Assembly: GCF_022601735.1 (NCBI RefSeq) | Contig: NZ_JAKUMM010000005.1 | Coordinates: 248,001 to 312,000 of the forward strand | Length of the DNA stretch: 64,000 bases | Direction of reading: 5' to 3' | DNA from: Atopomonas sediminilitoris | Lineage (GTDB): Bacteria; Pseudomonadota; Gammaproteobacteria; Pseudomonadales; Pseudomonadaceae | Shown here: positions 8,801-16,910 of the stretch, piece by piece | How the letters are laid out: each line of letters opens with the position of its first letter | How positions within the stretch are numbered: position 1 is the stretch's first letter | Program-made: the position numbers and the translations under genes | Notes under the pieces: model-generated | What the model was told of the DNA's origin: nothing | What the model saw: only the letters and a program-made list of their open reading frames with translations | Database searches by the model: none

Positions 8801-9406
8801 TCAAAATTGGTAGTTAACGCCAATAAACGCTTGACTACTGCTGTGCAAGTCTAGTGAGCCGAGCTTGCTGCCGCCGTGCGCTGAAATTTCGGTACTGGCA
8901 TTACTGCGCAGGTAACGGTAGCCGGCTTCCATGGAGAAGTGTTGATCGACTTTTTGCAGGATACCGGCTTGTAAGCCAGCCGCGTAGCCGATGTCACTGT
9001 CGCGGCTAGCGCCTGAGCTTTCTTGCTCCAGCTTGATCAAGCCGAGGGTAGCGCCACCGTATAGGTACGTGGCGTTTTGGCCCAAGGGCACTAATACGTC
9101 ATAGCTGCCGAGCAGGTTTTGCTGGCGTAACTTGGCGCCGTTGTCGCTGTCGGAGATATTTTCATAGGTGGCGTAATAGCGGCGTTGGTTATTTTGTTGA
9201 CCCACGCGCACGCCCCAAGTGCCGGTGCCGTCGATGACTTTGTCGAGGTTCGGGTTGTCGAGGTTTTTATTCAGTGCTGACGACTTCTGAATGTTATTGT
9301 CGGTTTGGCCCCAGGTCAGGCCGACGAAGGTGTCATTGGCGACGCTGGCCAAACTGGTGAAAGCCAAGCTGGTGCCTAGAGCAAGGGTAGTCAGTGTGCG
9401 GTTCAT
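8801..9406 (-). CDS. oprH: Outer membrane protein OprH
   Basis: A 201-residue eight-stranded beta-barrel. A signal peptide of about 23 residues is followed by NDTFVGLTWGQT. The motifs NPNLDKVIDGTGTWGVRVGQQ, LRQQNLLGSYDV and SKLGSLDLHSS are those of Pseudomonas OprH. The chain ends in YQF with the terminal aromatic expected for barrel assembly. OprH binds and stabilises lipopolysaccharide under low Mg2+. The ATG at 9406 follows AGGAG; longer frames upstream lack a site and would bury the signal peptide. It is the first gene of the operon and is preceded by PhoP-like boxes. Confidence 0.95.
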   Translation of the reverse strand: MNRTLTTLALGTSLAFTSLASVANDTFVGLTWGQTDNNIQKSSALNKNLDNPNLDKVIDGTGTWGVRVGQQNNQRRYYATYENISDSDNGAKLRQQNLLGSYDVLVPLGQNATYLYGGATLGLIKLEQESSGASRDSDIGYAAGLQAGILQKVDQHFSMEAGYRYLRSNASTEISAHGGSKLGSLDLHSSSQAFIGVNYQF

Positions 9407-9461
9407 GGTGTAGCTCCTAAAGTGATGTGGTGAACTCGGGAGCCATAGTGACGGCGCGTGG

Positions 9462-9500
9462 CTGAACAGAGCCTGTACCAAAGCTGAACCTAGGCTGAAC
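9462..9500 (-). promoter_or_regulatory. PhoP-box array upstream of oprH
   Basis: On the minus strand the hexamer GTTCAG occurs at 9500-9495, 9489-9484 and 9467-9462. A one-mismatch copy (GTACAG) lies at 9478-9473. All four are spaced exactly 11 bp apart. Direct repeats with 5-bp spacers are the known geometry of PhoP boxes. A possible -10 element CACTAT (9450-9445) lies 11 bp downstream of the last copy. The array also faces the divergent acetyltransferase gene. Confidence 0.85.
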
Positions 9501-9547
9501 CAACAGCCATAGCGCTGTATTGAGCGGTAAAAGACTAAGGAGTGATG

Positions 9548-10138
9548 ATGGGATGGATTCGCGCGGTTACCTTGCAGGGCCAGCATGTGCGGCTAGAGCC
9601 TTTGGCTTTGAGCGATGCCGCTGAAATGGCCGAGGCGGTGAGCGATGGGCGTTTGTGGGAGCTGTGGTTTACCTCCATCCCCAAGCCTGAACACGTCAGC
9701 GCCTATATCGAACGCGCCCTGCGCATGCAGCAAGACCAGGGCGCTTTAGCCTTTGTGGTTCGCGAGCAAAGCAGCGGGCGCTTGCTCGGCTGCACCCGCT
9801 ATTTTGCGGTGGATGAGCTCAACCAGCGCCTAGAGATAGGCCATACCTGGTACCGCGCCAGCGCCCAGCGCGGGCCGTTCAACACCGAAGCCAAACTGTT
9901 GCTGCTGAGCCACGCCTTCGAGGCATTGCAGGCCATGGCGGTAGAGTTTCGCACCCACTGGCACAACACCCGCTCCCGCGCCGCCATCGCCCGTTTAGGC
10001 GCCAAACAAGACGGGGTCTTGCGCCATCACCAGCGCAGTGCTGACGGGGTAATCCGCGATACCGTGGTGTTCTCCATCATCGCGCCAGAGTGGCCGGCCG
10101 TGCGGCAGAATTTACGGTTTAGGTTGATGCAGGGGTAG
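9548..10138 (+). CDS. GNAT-family N-acetyltransferase (RimJ/RimL type)
   Basis: A 196-residue acetyltransferase of the RimL-like group. The N-terminus has LQGQHVRLEPLALSDAAEMAEAV. The core FVVREQSSGRLLGCTRYFAVDELNQRLEIGHTWY lies at about 70-105. The acetyl-CoA-binding part is the NTRSRAAIARLGAKQDGVLRHH region. AAGGAG at 9537-9542 favours ATG 9548 over the GTG and ATG just upstream. It is divergent from oprH across a 140-bp region containing the PhoP-like repeats, so joint control is possible. The acceptor substrate is unknown. Confidence 0.85.
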   Translation: MGWIRAVTLQGQHVRLEPLALSDAAEMAEAVSDGRLWELWFTSIPKPEHVSAYIERALRMQQDQGALAFVVREQSSGRLLGCTRYFAVDELNQRLEIGHTWYRASAQRGPFNTEAKLLLLSHAFEALQAMAVEFRTHWHNTRSRAAIARLGAKQDGVLRHHQRSADGVIRDTVVFSIIAPEWPAVRQNLRFRLMQG

Positions 10139-10187
10139 GGGCTGAATGTGTTTATCCGTCCAAAGACGGCATGACTGAATGCCATTT

Positions 10188-10658
10188 TTAGCGATGCATG
10201 CCCAGCGCGACCTGCTTTTGTAACTCGCGCAGGGCCTGTTTGGATTCGCTTTCCACTTTATGCCGCAGCACCAGTTGATGCAGCCAGTGCAGTACGCGGT
10301 GGTGGCTGCGATAGTCCAGCGTGCGTTGAAACAGCACGCCGTTGGGCGCGGTGGTGAAGTCGTAGCGCAGGGTGAGTTCGATGCCTAGCGTGCCTTCGGC
10401 GCGGGCGATCCAGCATTGGTTGGCGAGTACCTCATCCACCCGCCAGCTCAGGTGCGCCTGCACTGCGCCGGCGCGAATATCTTCTTCGAAGCGTGCGCCG
10501 GCAATCAGCGGCTGATCGGCACCGGGGCCGGTACGCAGCGAGGAATGATGCCATTCGCGCCAGCGCGCCGGTGTGGTCACGTAGCGGAATAGCTCCTCAG
10601 GGCTGCAGGCGATTTCAGCTTGCGTATGGATACGGATAAACCCAGCGGCTTTGGACAT
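10188..10658 (-). CDS. SRPBCC-family (polyketide cyclase/START-like) protein
   Basis: A 156-residue protein with the SRPBCC pattern IHTQAEIACSPEELFRYVTTPARWREWHHSS at the N-terminus, where a helix-grip fold begins. It continues with beta-strand-rich sequence and a C-terminal helix rich in Lys, Gln and Leu. Such proteins bind hydrophobic ligands or coenzyme Q. No catalytic residues can be pointed to. The ATG at 10658 is chosen because the domain begins a few residues later; upstream in-frame sequence looks non-coding. Confidence 0.75.
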   Translation of the reverse strand: MSKAAGFIRIHTQAEIACSPEELFRYVTTPARWREWHHSSLRTGPGADQPLIAGARFEEDIRAGAVQAHLSWRVDEVLANQCWIARAEGTLGIELTLRYDFTTAPNGVLFQRTLDYRSHHRVLHWLHQLVLRHKVESESKQALRELQKQVALGMHR

Positions 10659-10810
10659 GTCAGCACTCGCGGCATTTTCTTCAAGCCTAGCGTCTATTGC
10701 GCACGGTTGCTGCGCGGCATAGCGCAAGCCGGTGGGCGTGGCCGGGCTAATCAGCGGGCGCGGCGGCACAACGCCGTGATTGGCTGGTGCCGCTTTTCAA
10801 GCGGCGCGCC

Positions 10811-12115
10811 TTAGACAATATCCAGCAGGCGGTGCCACAGCATGCCCATGGCCAGTAGCGGTGAGCGCAGCGCCGGCCCGCCGGGGAAGGTCATGTGCGG
10901 CACTTTGGCGAACAGGTCAAAGCCGTTGCTTTGCCCGTGGATGGCCTCGGCCAGCAGCTTGCCGGCCAAGTGCGTGGCATTCACCCCATGGCCGGAGTAA
11001 GCCTGCGCAAAGTACACGTTGGCATGCTCCGGCAGACGGCCGATCTGCGGCAGGCGGTTGGCGCCGATGCCGATCATGCCGCCCCAAGCAAAGTCGATGC
11101 GCGTGCTAGCCAGCTCGGGGAATACCTTGAGCATTTTGGGCCGCATGTAGGCGGTGATGTCTTTGGGGTCGCGGCCGGAGTAGTTGCACGCGCCGCCGAA
11201 TAACAAACGGCGGTCGGCAGACAGGCGGTAGTAGTCCAGCGCCACGCGCTGATCACACAAGGCCATGTTTTGCGGGATCAAGCGCGCGGCTTGCGCTTCG
11301 GTTAAGGGTTCAGTGGCGATGATGTAGCTGCCCGCCGGCAACACTTGTCCGCCAAGCTTGGGGTTGAGCTGATTCATGTAGGCGTTGCAGGCCAGCACTA
11401 AGGTGTTGGCGCGCACGCAGCCTTGCGCGGTGTGCACGGCCACTTGGCTGCCGTAGTCGATACGGGTGACGGCCGAGTGCTCGAACAGTTGCACACCGAG
11501 GCTGTGCGCGGCGGCGGCTTCACCCAAGGCGAGATTCAGCGGGTGTAGGTGGCCCGAGCCCATGTCGATCAGACCGCCAAGGTATTGGTCCGAGCCTACC
11601 ACCTCGCGCATCTGGCTTTTATCCAGCAAGCGCAATGCGTGTGGGTAGCCCAGCGCTTGCAGCGCTTGCAGGTCTTCAAAGAAGCCTTCGACATCGCGGC
11701 GCTTGTTGGCCAAGTCGCAATAGCCCCACGTGAGGTCGCAGTCGATGGCGAACTTGGCCACCCGCTGGCGCACGATGTCGACCGCTTCGATGCCCATGTG
11801 CTTGAGTGCCAGCACGCCGTCGGCGCCGATGTGTTTGGCGAACTGATCGACATCGTGGCCGACGCCGCGAATCAGCTGGCCACCGTTGCGGCCGCTGGCG
11901 CCCCAGCCCATCTTGTGGGCTTCGAGCACGGCTACCGAGTAGCCGCGTTCGGCCAGCTCAATCGCGGTGTTCAAGCCGCTGAAGCCGCCGCCAACAATGC
12001 ACACATCCACCTGCGCGGCGCCTAGCAAGGTCGGGTAGTCGGTTTGCCGGCTGGCGCTGGCGGCGTAATAAGACGGGGCGTGATGCTCGGTGTGGGTGGC
12101 TGTGCGCGCGCTCAT
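10811..12115 (-). CDS. puuB: FAD-dependent amine oxidase, PuuB/PauB type (gamma-glutamylputrescine oxidase)
   Basis: A 434-residue DAO-family flavoenzyme. The dinucleotide-binding motif VDVCIVGGGFSGLNTAIELAERG is at ~33-55, followed by GWGASGRNGGQLIRGVG. The substrate-domain AWGGMIGIGANRLPQIGRLPE is near 340, and AQAYSGHGVNATHLAGKLLAE closes the FAD site. This architecture is that of gamma-glutamylpolyamine oxidases that feed aldehyde to PuuC. AGGAAAG supports the ATG at 12115. It sits beside the Lrp-type regulator and alanine genes, with the partner dehydrogenase at 3986 and PauR at 15732. Confidence 0.88.
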   Translation of the reverse strand: MSARTATHTEHHAPSYYAASASRQTDYPTLLGAAQVDVCIVGGGFSGLNTAIELAERGYSVAVLEAHKMGWGASGRNGGQLIRGVGHDVDQFAKHIGADGVLALKHMGIEAVDIVRQRVAKFAIDCDLTWGYCDLANKRRDVEGFFEDLQALQALGYPHALRLLDKSQMREVVGSDQYLGGLIDMGSGHLHPLNLALGEAAAAHSLGVQLFEHSAVTRIDYGSQVAVHTAQGCVRANTLVLACNAYMNQLNPKLGGQVLPAGSYIIATEPLTEAQAARLIPQNMALCDQRVALDYYRLSADRRLLFGGACNYSGRDPKDITAYMRPKMLKVFPELASTRIDFAWGGMIGIGANRLPQIGRLPEHANVYFAQAYSGHGVNATHLAGKLLAEAIHGQSNGFDLFAKVPHMTFPGGPALRSPLLAMGMLWHRLLDIV

Positions 12116-12234
12116 GGCAGGCTTTCCTGAATGCTGTGTCAAATAAATTGCACGCAAGCCTAGCAAGGCCTGATGGCGGCGGCCAAGTACAGCGTGCTAA
12201 ACCTAGGTTTAGGCAAACGCTGATTAACCGTGGC

Positions 12235-12723
12235 TCAGTCCGGCACTGGCAAGTGCAAGGTTTCTTTGACTTCTTCCATCACGATGTAGCTTTTGGATTC
12301 GCGCACGTGCGGCAGTTTCAGCAGGATGTCGCCCAGCAGCTTGCGGTAGCTGGCCATCTCGTTGATGCGTGCCTTGACTAAATAGTCGAAATCGCCAGAC
12401 ACCAAGTGGCAATCCAGCACGTGTGGCAGTTTGAGCACGGCACGGCGGAACTCTTCAAAAATATCGCCGGACTTAAACGCCAAGCTGATCTCGACAAACA
12501 CCAGCAGGCTGGCCTTCAAATGCTGGGGGTTGAGCCGCGCGGAGTAGCCCTGAATCACCCCTTCGCGCTCCAGGCGGCGGACCCGCTCGGTGCAGGGCGT
12601 GGTGGATAAGCCGACGCGCTCGCCCAGTTCAGTAAAGGAGATGCGTGCCTCGTCCTGCAGGATGCGCAGAATCTTGCGGTCGATCTTGTCCAGTTCACGG
12701 CGGGTTTGGTGTTGAGTTCGCAC
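12235..12723 (-). CDS. dadR: Lrp/AsnC-family regulator (DadR)
   Basis: A 162-residue Lrp-type regulator. The helix-turn-helix ISFTELGERVGLSTTPCTERVRRLEREGVI is at about 28-57, followed by a ligand-binding RAM domain containing VSGDFDYLVKARINEM. The start is GTG at 12723 with AGAGG upstream. It is divergent from dadA; in pseudomonads the homologue DadR activates dadAX in response to alanine, so it very likely controls the next operon and itself. Confidence 0.9.
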   Translation of the reverse strand: MRTQHQTRRELDKIDRKILRILQDEARISFTELGERVGLSTTPCTERVRRLEREGVIQGYSARLNPQHLKASLLVFVEISLAFKSGDIFEEFRRAVLKLPHVLDCHLVSGDFDYLVKARINEMASYRKLLGDILLKLPHVRESKSYIVMEEVKETLHLPVPD

Positions 12724-12873
12724 GGGCGAATTACCTCTGCAAAAGGCTTTTTTGCCAGAAATATAGCGCTGAAAGAGCCTGATAAATGGTGAATAAAACT
12801 GCTAAAGCAGCAATAGACTAGCCGATATCTCTAGATCAGCAAGTGTCATGCTTTGGCGTGGCGGGAGTCTCTC
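12724..12873 (+). promoter_or_regulatory. Divergent dadR-dadA promoter region
   Basis: A 150-bp AT-richer gap between divergent start codons. It contains short dyads such as GCTAAAGCAGC near 12801 and A/T tracts every ten or so bases, as expected for Lrp-type binding, but I cannot define exact operator sites. It should hold both promoters. Confidence 0.5.
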
Positions 12874-14172
12874 ATGCGTGTATTAGTGCTTGGCAGCGGC
12901 GTTATCGGTACCACCAGTGCGTATTACTTGGCGCGCGCTGGCTTTGAAGTGGTGGTGGTTGACCGTCAACCCGCCGCTTCGCTGGAAACCAGCTATGCCA
13001 ACGCCGGGCAGATTTCCCCCGGTTATGCCTCACCGTGGGCGGCCCCGGGTATCCCGCTGAAGGCCATGAAGTGGCTGCTGCAAAAGCACGCGCCATTGGC
13101 GATCAAGCTGACCGGCAATCCGGATCAATACACCTGGATGCTGCAAATGCTGCGCAACTGCACCGCGGCCCGTTATGACATCAACAAAGAACGCATGGTG
13201 CGTTTGGCCGAGTACAGTCGTGACTGCTTGGACGAGTTGCGCGCTGAAACGGGCATCAACTACGAAGGCCGTCAGTTAGGCACGACTCAGTTGTTCCGCA
13301 CCCAAGCGCAGCTGGATAACGCGGCCAAAGATATCGCCGTGCTGCAACGCACCGGCGTACCGTTTGAAGTGCTTGACCGTGCCGGCATTGCCCGCGTTGA
13401 GCCGGCCTTGGCCAATGTGACGCACAAGCTGGCCGGTGCTCTGCGCCTGCCTAACGATCAAACCGGTGACTGCCAGATGTTTACCCGCAAACTCACCGAA
13501 ATGGCGCAAGCCATGGGTGTGGAGTTCCGCTTTGGGCAGAACATCCAGCGTTTAGAGAGCGACGGTGACAGCATCAACGGCGTGTGGATTGATGGCGTGC
13601 TAGAAAAGGCCGATCGCTACGTGCTGGCGCTGGGCAGCTACACGCCTGCGCTGCTTAAGCCGGTGGGCATCAAGGCGCCGGTGTACCCGCTTAAGGGTTA
13701 CTCGCTGACCGTGCCGATCACCAATGCGACGATGGCGCCGACCTCGACCATTTTGGATGAAACCTACAAAGTGGCGATCACCCGTTTTGACAACCGCATC
13801 CGCGTCGGCGGCATGGCTGAAATTGCCGGCCACGATTTAAGCCTTAACCCGCGCCGTCGCGCCACGCTGGAAATGATCACCGCCGATCTGTACCCGCAAG
13901 GCGGCGATTTAGCCCAAGCGGAGTTCTGGACCGGTCTGCGCCCGGCAACGCCGGATGGCACACCGATCGTGGGTGCCACTAAACTGCGCAACTTGTTCCT
14001 CAACACCGGTCACGGCACCCTTGGCTGGACCATGGCGTGCGGCTCGGGTCGCCTGCTGGCGGATCAGATGGCCAGCCGCCGTCCGCAGATCAGTGCTGAG
14101 GGCTTAGACATTTCCCGCTATCGCAAGACCAAGGAGTCCACTGCTCATGTCCATCCAGCGCCTGCGCACTGA
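12874..14172 (+). CDS. dadA: D-amino acid dehydrogenase, small subunit (DadA)
   Basis: A 432-residue flavoprotein, the same length as E. coli DadA, that oxidises D-alanine and other D-amino acids to keto acids and passes electrons to the respiratory chain. The N-terminal [23 protein letters not shown] is the FAD-binding motif. [23 protein letters not shown] and the C-terminal [17 protein letters not shown] are family signatures. The start at 12874 is preceded by GGGAG and aligns with the family; an upstream ATG at 12853 is not needed. The next gene overlaps its 3' end by 26 bases. Confidence 0.96.
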   Translation: MRVLVLGSGVIGTTSAYYLARAGFEVVVVDRQPAASLETSYANAGQISPGYASPWAAPGIPLKAMKWLLQKHAPLAIKLTGNPDQYTWMLQMLRNCTAARYDINKERMVRLAEYSRDCLDELRAETGINYEGRQLGTTQLFRTQAQLDNAAKDIAVLQRTGVPFEVLDRAGIARVEPALANVTHKLAGALRLPNDQTGDCQMFTRKLTEMAQAMGVEFRFGQNIQRLESDGDSINGVWIDGVLEKADRYVLALGSYTPALLKPVGIKAPVYPLKGYSLTVPITNATMAPTSTILDETYKVAITRFDNRIRVGGMAEIAGHDLSLNPRRRATLEMITADLYPQGGDLAQAEFWTGLRPATPDGTPIVGATKLRNLFLNTGHGTLGWTMACGSGRLLADQMASRRPQISAEGLDISRYRKTKESTAHVHPAPAH

Positions 14173-14497
14173 AAAACGCTTTAGCGAAATCGTCATCCAC
14201 AACGGCACGGTCTATCTGGCCGGGCAGTTGGCGGAGAACTACGACGGCGACATCGTGCAGCAAACGCAAGAAATCTTGGCCAGCGTTGACCAGTTTCTCG
14301 CCGAAGCCGGCACCGACAAATCCAAGGTGCTGTCAGTGACCGTGTACGTCAAAGACATGGCCGCGCATTACGCCGGCATGAACAGCGTCTACGACGCTTG
14401 GGTGGCCGAAGGCTGCGCACCCGCGCGCGCCTGCGTTGAGGCCAAACTGTATGACCCGCGCGTGTTGGTCGAAATGACCGTCATTGCCGCGCTGTAA
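14147..14497 (+). CDS. ridA: RidA-family enamine/imine deaminase
   Basis: A 116-residue YjgF/YER057c/UK114 protein. The central [30 protein letters not shown] and the catalytic Arg region [26 protein letters not shown] match the family, including the C-terminal Glu. It removes reactive imine intermediates, fitting its place between dadA, whose oxidation yields imines, and the racemase. AAGGAG inside the end of dadA drives the overlapping start. Confidence 0.93.
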   Translation: MSIQRLRTEKRFSEIVIHNGTVYLAGQLAENYDGDIVQQTQEILASVDQFLAEAGTDKSKVLSVTVYVKDMAAHYAGMNSVYDAWVAEGCAPARACVEAKLYDPRVLVEMTVIAAL

Positions 14498-14514
14498 TTG
14501 ATCGGTATCGTGCC

Positions 14515-15582
14515 ATGCGCCCAGCCCAAGCCCTGATTGACCTTGCCGCCTTACGCCACAACTACCAGTTGGCGCAGCGCTTGGGCGGTGGCCGAGCGCT
14601 GGCGGTGATCAAAGCCAATGCCTATGGGCATGGCGCGGTGGTGTGTGCCGAAGCGTTACCCGAAGCCGACGGCTTTGCCGTGGCTTGCATTGAAGAAGCC
14701 TTAGAGTTGCGCGCTGCCGGCATCCGCCAGCCGATTTTGCTGCTGGAAGGTTTTTTCGCCGCCGATGAGCTGGCGCTGATCGATCAGCATCAACTGTGGT
14801 GTGTCGTGCACAGCGCGTGGCAAGTGCAAGCGATTGAGCGTGCGCAGCTGCAACGGCCGCTCACCGTGTGGCTCAAGCTCGATAGCGGCATGCACCGTGT
14901 TGGTGTTGCGGTGGATGAGCTACAGCCGTTGTATCAACGCTTACTCGCCAGCGGCCAAGTGGCCAAAGTGGTGTTGATGAGCCACTTCGCCCGCGCCGAC
15001 GAGTTGGAATGCCCGCGCACGTTGGAGCAACAGAAAGCCTTTTTAAACGCCAGTGCTGGGCTTAAGGCCGAAATCAGTCTGGCCAATTCGCCGGCGATTT
15101 TAGGCTGGCCGCAAGTGCATAACGATTGGGTGCGGGCGGGTATCATGCTCTACGGCGCCAGTCCTTTTGCGGGGCAACACGCACAGGCCGAGCAACTCAA
15201 GCCTGTGATGAGCCTAAGTTCACAAATCATCGCCGTGCGTGAACTGCCAGCCGGCGAGCCGCTCGGCTACGCCGGGCGTTTTATCACCGCGCGGCCCACC
15301 CGTGTGGGCGTGGTTGCCATGGGTTATGCCGATGGTTATCCCCGCCATGCCCCCGATGGCACGCCGGTGGCGGTGGACGGTCAGCGCACACGGCTGATCG
15401 GCCGTGTGTCGATGGACATGCTCACGGTGGACCTCACCGACCTGCCCAAAGCCGGCCTCGGCAGCGCCGTCGAGCTATGGGGGCAGCAGGTGTTGGCCAG
15501 TGAAGTGGCCGCGCAAGCGCAAAGCATCCCCTATCAGTTGTTTTGCAACGTGCGCCGCGTGCCGTTGCGCTACCAACACTAA
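14515..15582 (+). CDS. dadX: Catabolic alanine racemase (DadX)
   Basis: A 355-residue PLP enzyme that interconverts L- and D-alanine. The PLP Lys33 is in [11 protein letters not shown], the catalytic Tyr is in PLGYAGRF, and [12 protein letters not shown] and [17 protein letters not shown] follow in the expected order. It lies 17 bp after ridA in the dadA-ridA-dadX operon, so it supplies DadA with D-alanine during L-alanine catabolism. A second, biosynthetic alr is usual elsewhere in such genomes. Confidence 0.95.
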   Translation: MRPAQALIDLAALRHNYQLAQRLGGGRALAVIKANAYGHGAVVCAEALPEADGFAVACIEEALELRAAGIRQPILLLEGFFAADELALIDQHQLWCVVHSAWQVQAIERAQLQRPLTVWLKLDSGMHRVGVAVDELQPLYQRLLASGQVAKVVLMSHFARADELECPRTLEQQKAFLNASAGLKAEISLANSPAILGWPQVHNDWVRAGIMLYGASPFAGQHAQAEQLKPVMSLSSQIIAVRELPAGEPLGYAGRFITARPTRVGVVAMGYADGYPRHAPDGTPVAVDGQRTRLIGRVSMDMLTVDLTDLPKAGLGSAVELWGQQVLASEVAAQAQSIPYQLFCNVRRVPLRYQH

Positions 15583-15731
15583 GCTCGTCGCAAACGGCCT
15601 GTTTGCCGACCGTTCGTGCCAGATCTGTGCCTGTAGCGGCCAATGTCTTGGACACGGCTGTTGAAAATTCCGAACACTCTTGCCATGATGGCCACCACTT
15701 TTTGGCTGATCCCTTGTGGAGGACACCACCT

Positions 15732-16280
15732 TTGGACGTTGGAGCTCGCCTGCGCACCATCCGCAAACTTAAAGGCTTATCGCAGCGTGAACTGGCCAAA
15801 CGTGCCGGTGTCACCAACAGCACCATTTCCATGATTGAGAAGAACAGCGTCAGCCCTTCGGTCAGCTCGTTGAAGAAGGTGCTCGGCGGCATTCCCATGC
15901 CGTTGGTGGAGTTTTTCTCGATGGACTTGGAAGAGGGCAACCCAACGCAGGTGGTGTACAAACAAGACGAGCTGATCGACCTGTCCAGCGGTCAGGTAGA
16001 GATGAAACTCGTCGGTAAAGCCCACGCCAACCGCCTGATCGCCTTTCTCAATGAGCTGTACCCCGCCGGCGCCGACACGGGCGACGATATGCTCTCGCAC
16101 GAGGGCGAAGAGGCCGGCACTGTGGTATCGGGACGCCTGGAGCTGACCGTCGGACTGGAAACCTACATCCTCGAACCCGGCGACAGCTATTACTTCGACA
16201 GCACACAGCCACACCGCTTTCGTAACCCCTTTGATGAGCCCGTGCGCTTGATCAGCGCCACCACGCCGGCCAACTTCTAA
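15732..16280 (+). CDS. pauR: XRE-cupin polyamine catabolism repressor PauR
   Basis: A 182-residue regulator. The XRE helix-turn-helix GARLRTIRKLKGLSQRELAKRAGVTNSTISMIEK is at about 4-37 and a C-terminal cupin sensing domain (HEGEEAGTVVSGRLELTVG...LEPGDSYYFDSTQPHRFRN) at 125-170. It closely resembles Pseudomonas PauR, which represses polyamine catabolic genes. The start is TTG at 15732 with GGAGG nine bases upstream; the family begins exactly here (DVG-RLR). Its likely targets in the window include puuC and puuB. Confidence 0.92.
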   Translation: MDVGARLRTIRKLKGLSQRELAKRAGVTNSTISMIEKNSVSPSVSSLKKVLGGIPMPLVEFFSMDLEEGNPTQVVYKQDELIDLSSGQVEMKLVGKAHANRLIAFLNELYPAGADTGDDMLSHEGEEAGTVVSGRLELTVGLETYILEPGDSYYFDSTQPHRFRNPFDEPVRLISATTPANF

Positions 16281-16425
16281 GCGCTCGCGCCTCTGCAGCA
16301 AAGCCGCGCAAAAGCCTCGTTGTTGACAGGGTTGTTTCGGCCACAAAGCATTGCCGGTATACTGTGACCCGCCCGCGCCACCGTGAAGCTCGGGTCCACA
16401 ACAAGCCATGATTGAGGGTGTAAGG

Positions 16426-16845
16426 GTGAACCTGAAGAAAATGCTGGCGGCCCACGCCGCTGTTTTGGCCCTGGTTGCAGTGAGCGCCCAGGCCGCCACC
16501 AACGAAGACATTGCTGCACGCATCAAGCCGGTAGGCGATGTGTGTATCCAAGGCGAAGAATGTAAAGGCGCTGCCGTTGCCGCTGTGGCGACCAGCAGTG
16601 GCCCACGTAGCGGTGAAGAGATTGTTGCCAAGTCGTGCAACGGTTGCCACGGCGCTGGCGTACTGGGTGCACCGAAAGTCGGCGATAGCGCTGACTGGAA
16701 AGCGCGTTCGGACAAAGCCGGTGGCCTCGATACCCTGCTGTCGCATGCCATCAACGGCATCAACGCGATGCCGCCTAAAGGCACTTGCGGCGACTGCTCG
16801 GATGACGAGCTGATGGCCGCCATCAAGCACATGTCGGGCCTATAA
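16426..16845 (+). CDS. cycB: Cytochrome c5 (monohaem, periplasmic)
   Basis: A 139-residue exported cytochrome. A signal peptide of about 23 residues ends in AQA. The haem motif CNGCH lies at 71-75, the axial Met at about 115 in INAMPPKG, and the GTCGDCSDDEL pair of cysteines typical of c5 follows. The GTG at 16426 has GAGGG at a good distance and gives a compact signal peptide; ATG 16408 is an alternative. It is an electron carrier to terminal oxidases. A bidirectional terminator follows. Confidence 0.92.
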   Translation: MNLKKMLAAHAAVLALVAVSAQAATNEDIAARIKPVGDVCIQGEECKGAAVAAVATSSGPRSGEEIVAKSCNGCHGAGVLGAPKVGDSADWKARSDKAGGLDTLLSHAINGINAMPPKGTCGDCSDDELMAAIKHMSGL

Positions 16846-16864
16846 GCCCGAGCGTGCTTGAAGT

Positions 16865-16893
16865 AAAAAACCCCGCTCAGTGCGGGGTTTTTT
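16865..16893. terminator. Bidirectional rho-independent terminator between cycB and fabG
   Basis: CCCCGC (16871-16876) pairs with GCGGGG (16882-16887). Six A's lie on the left and six T's on the right, extending the stem and giving T-tails on both strands. It serves the convergent cycB and FabG genes. Confidence 0.95.
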
Positions 16894-16910
16894 GTGGCCG
16901 AAGATTAGCC

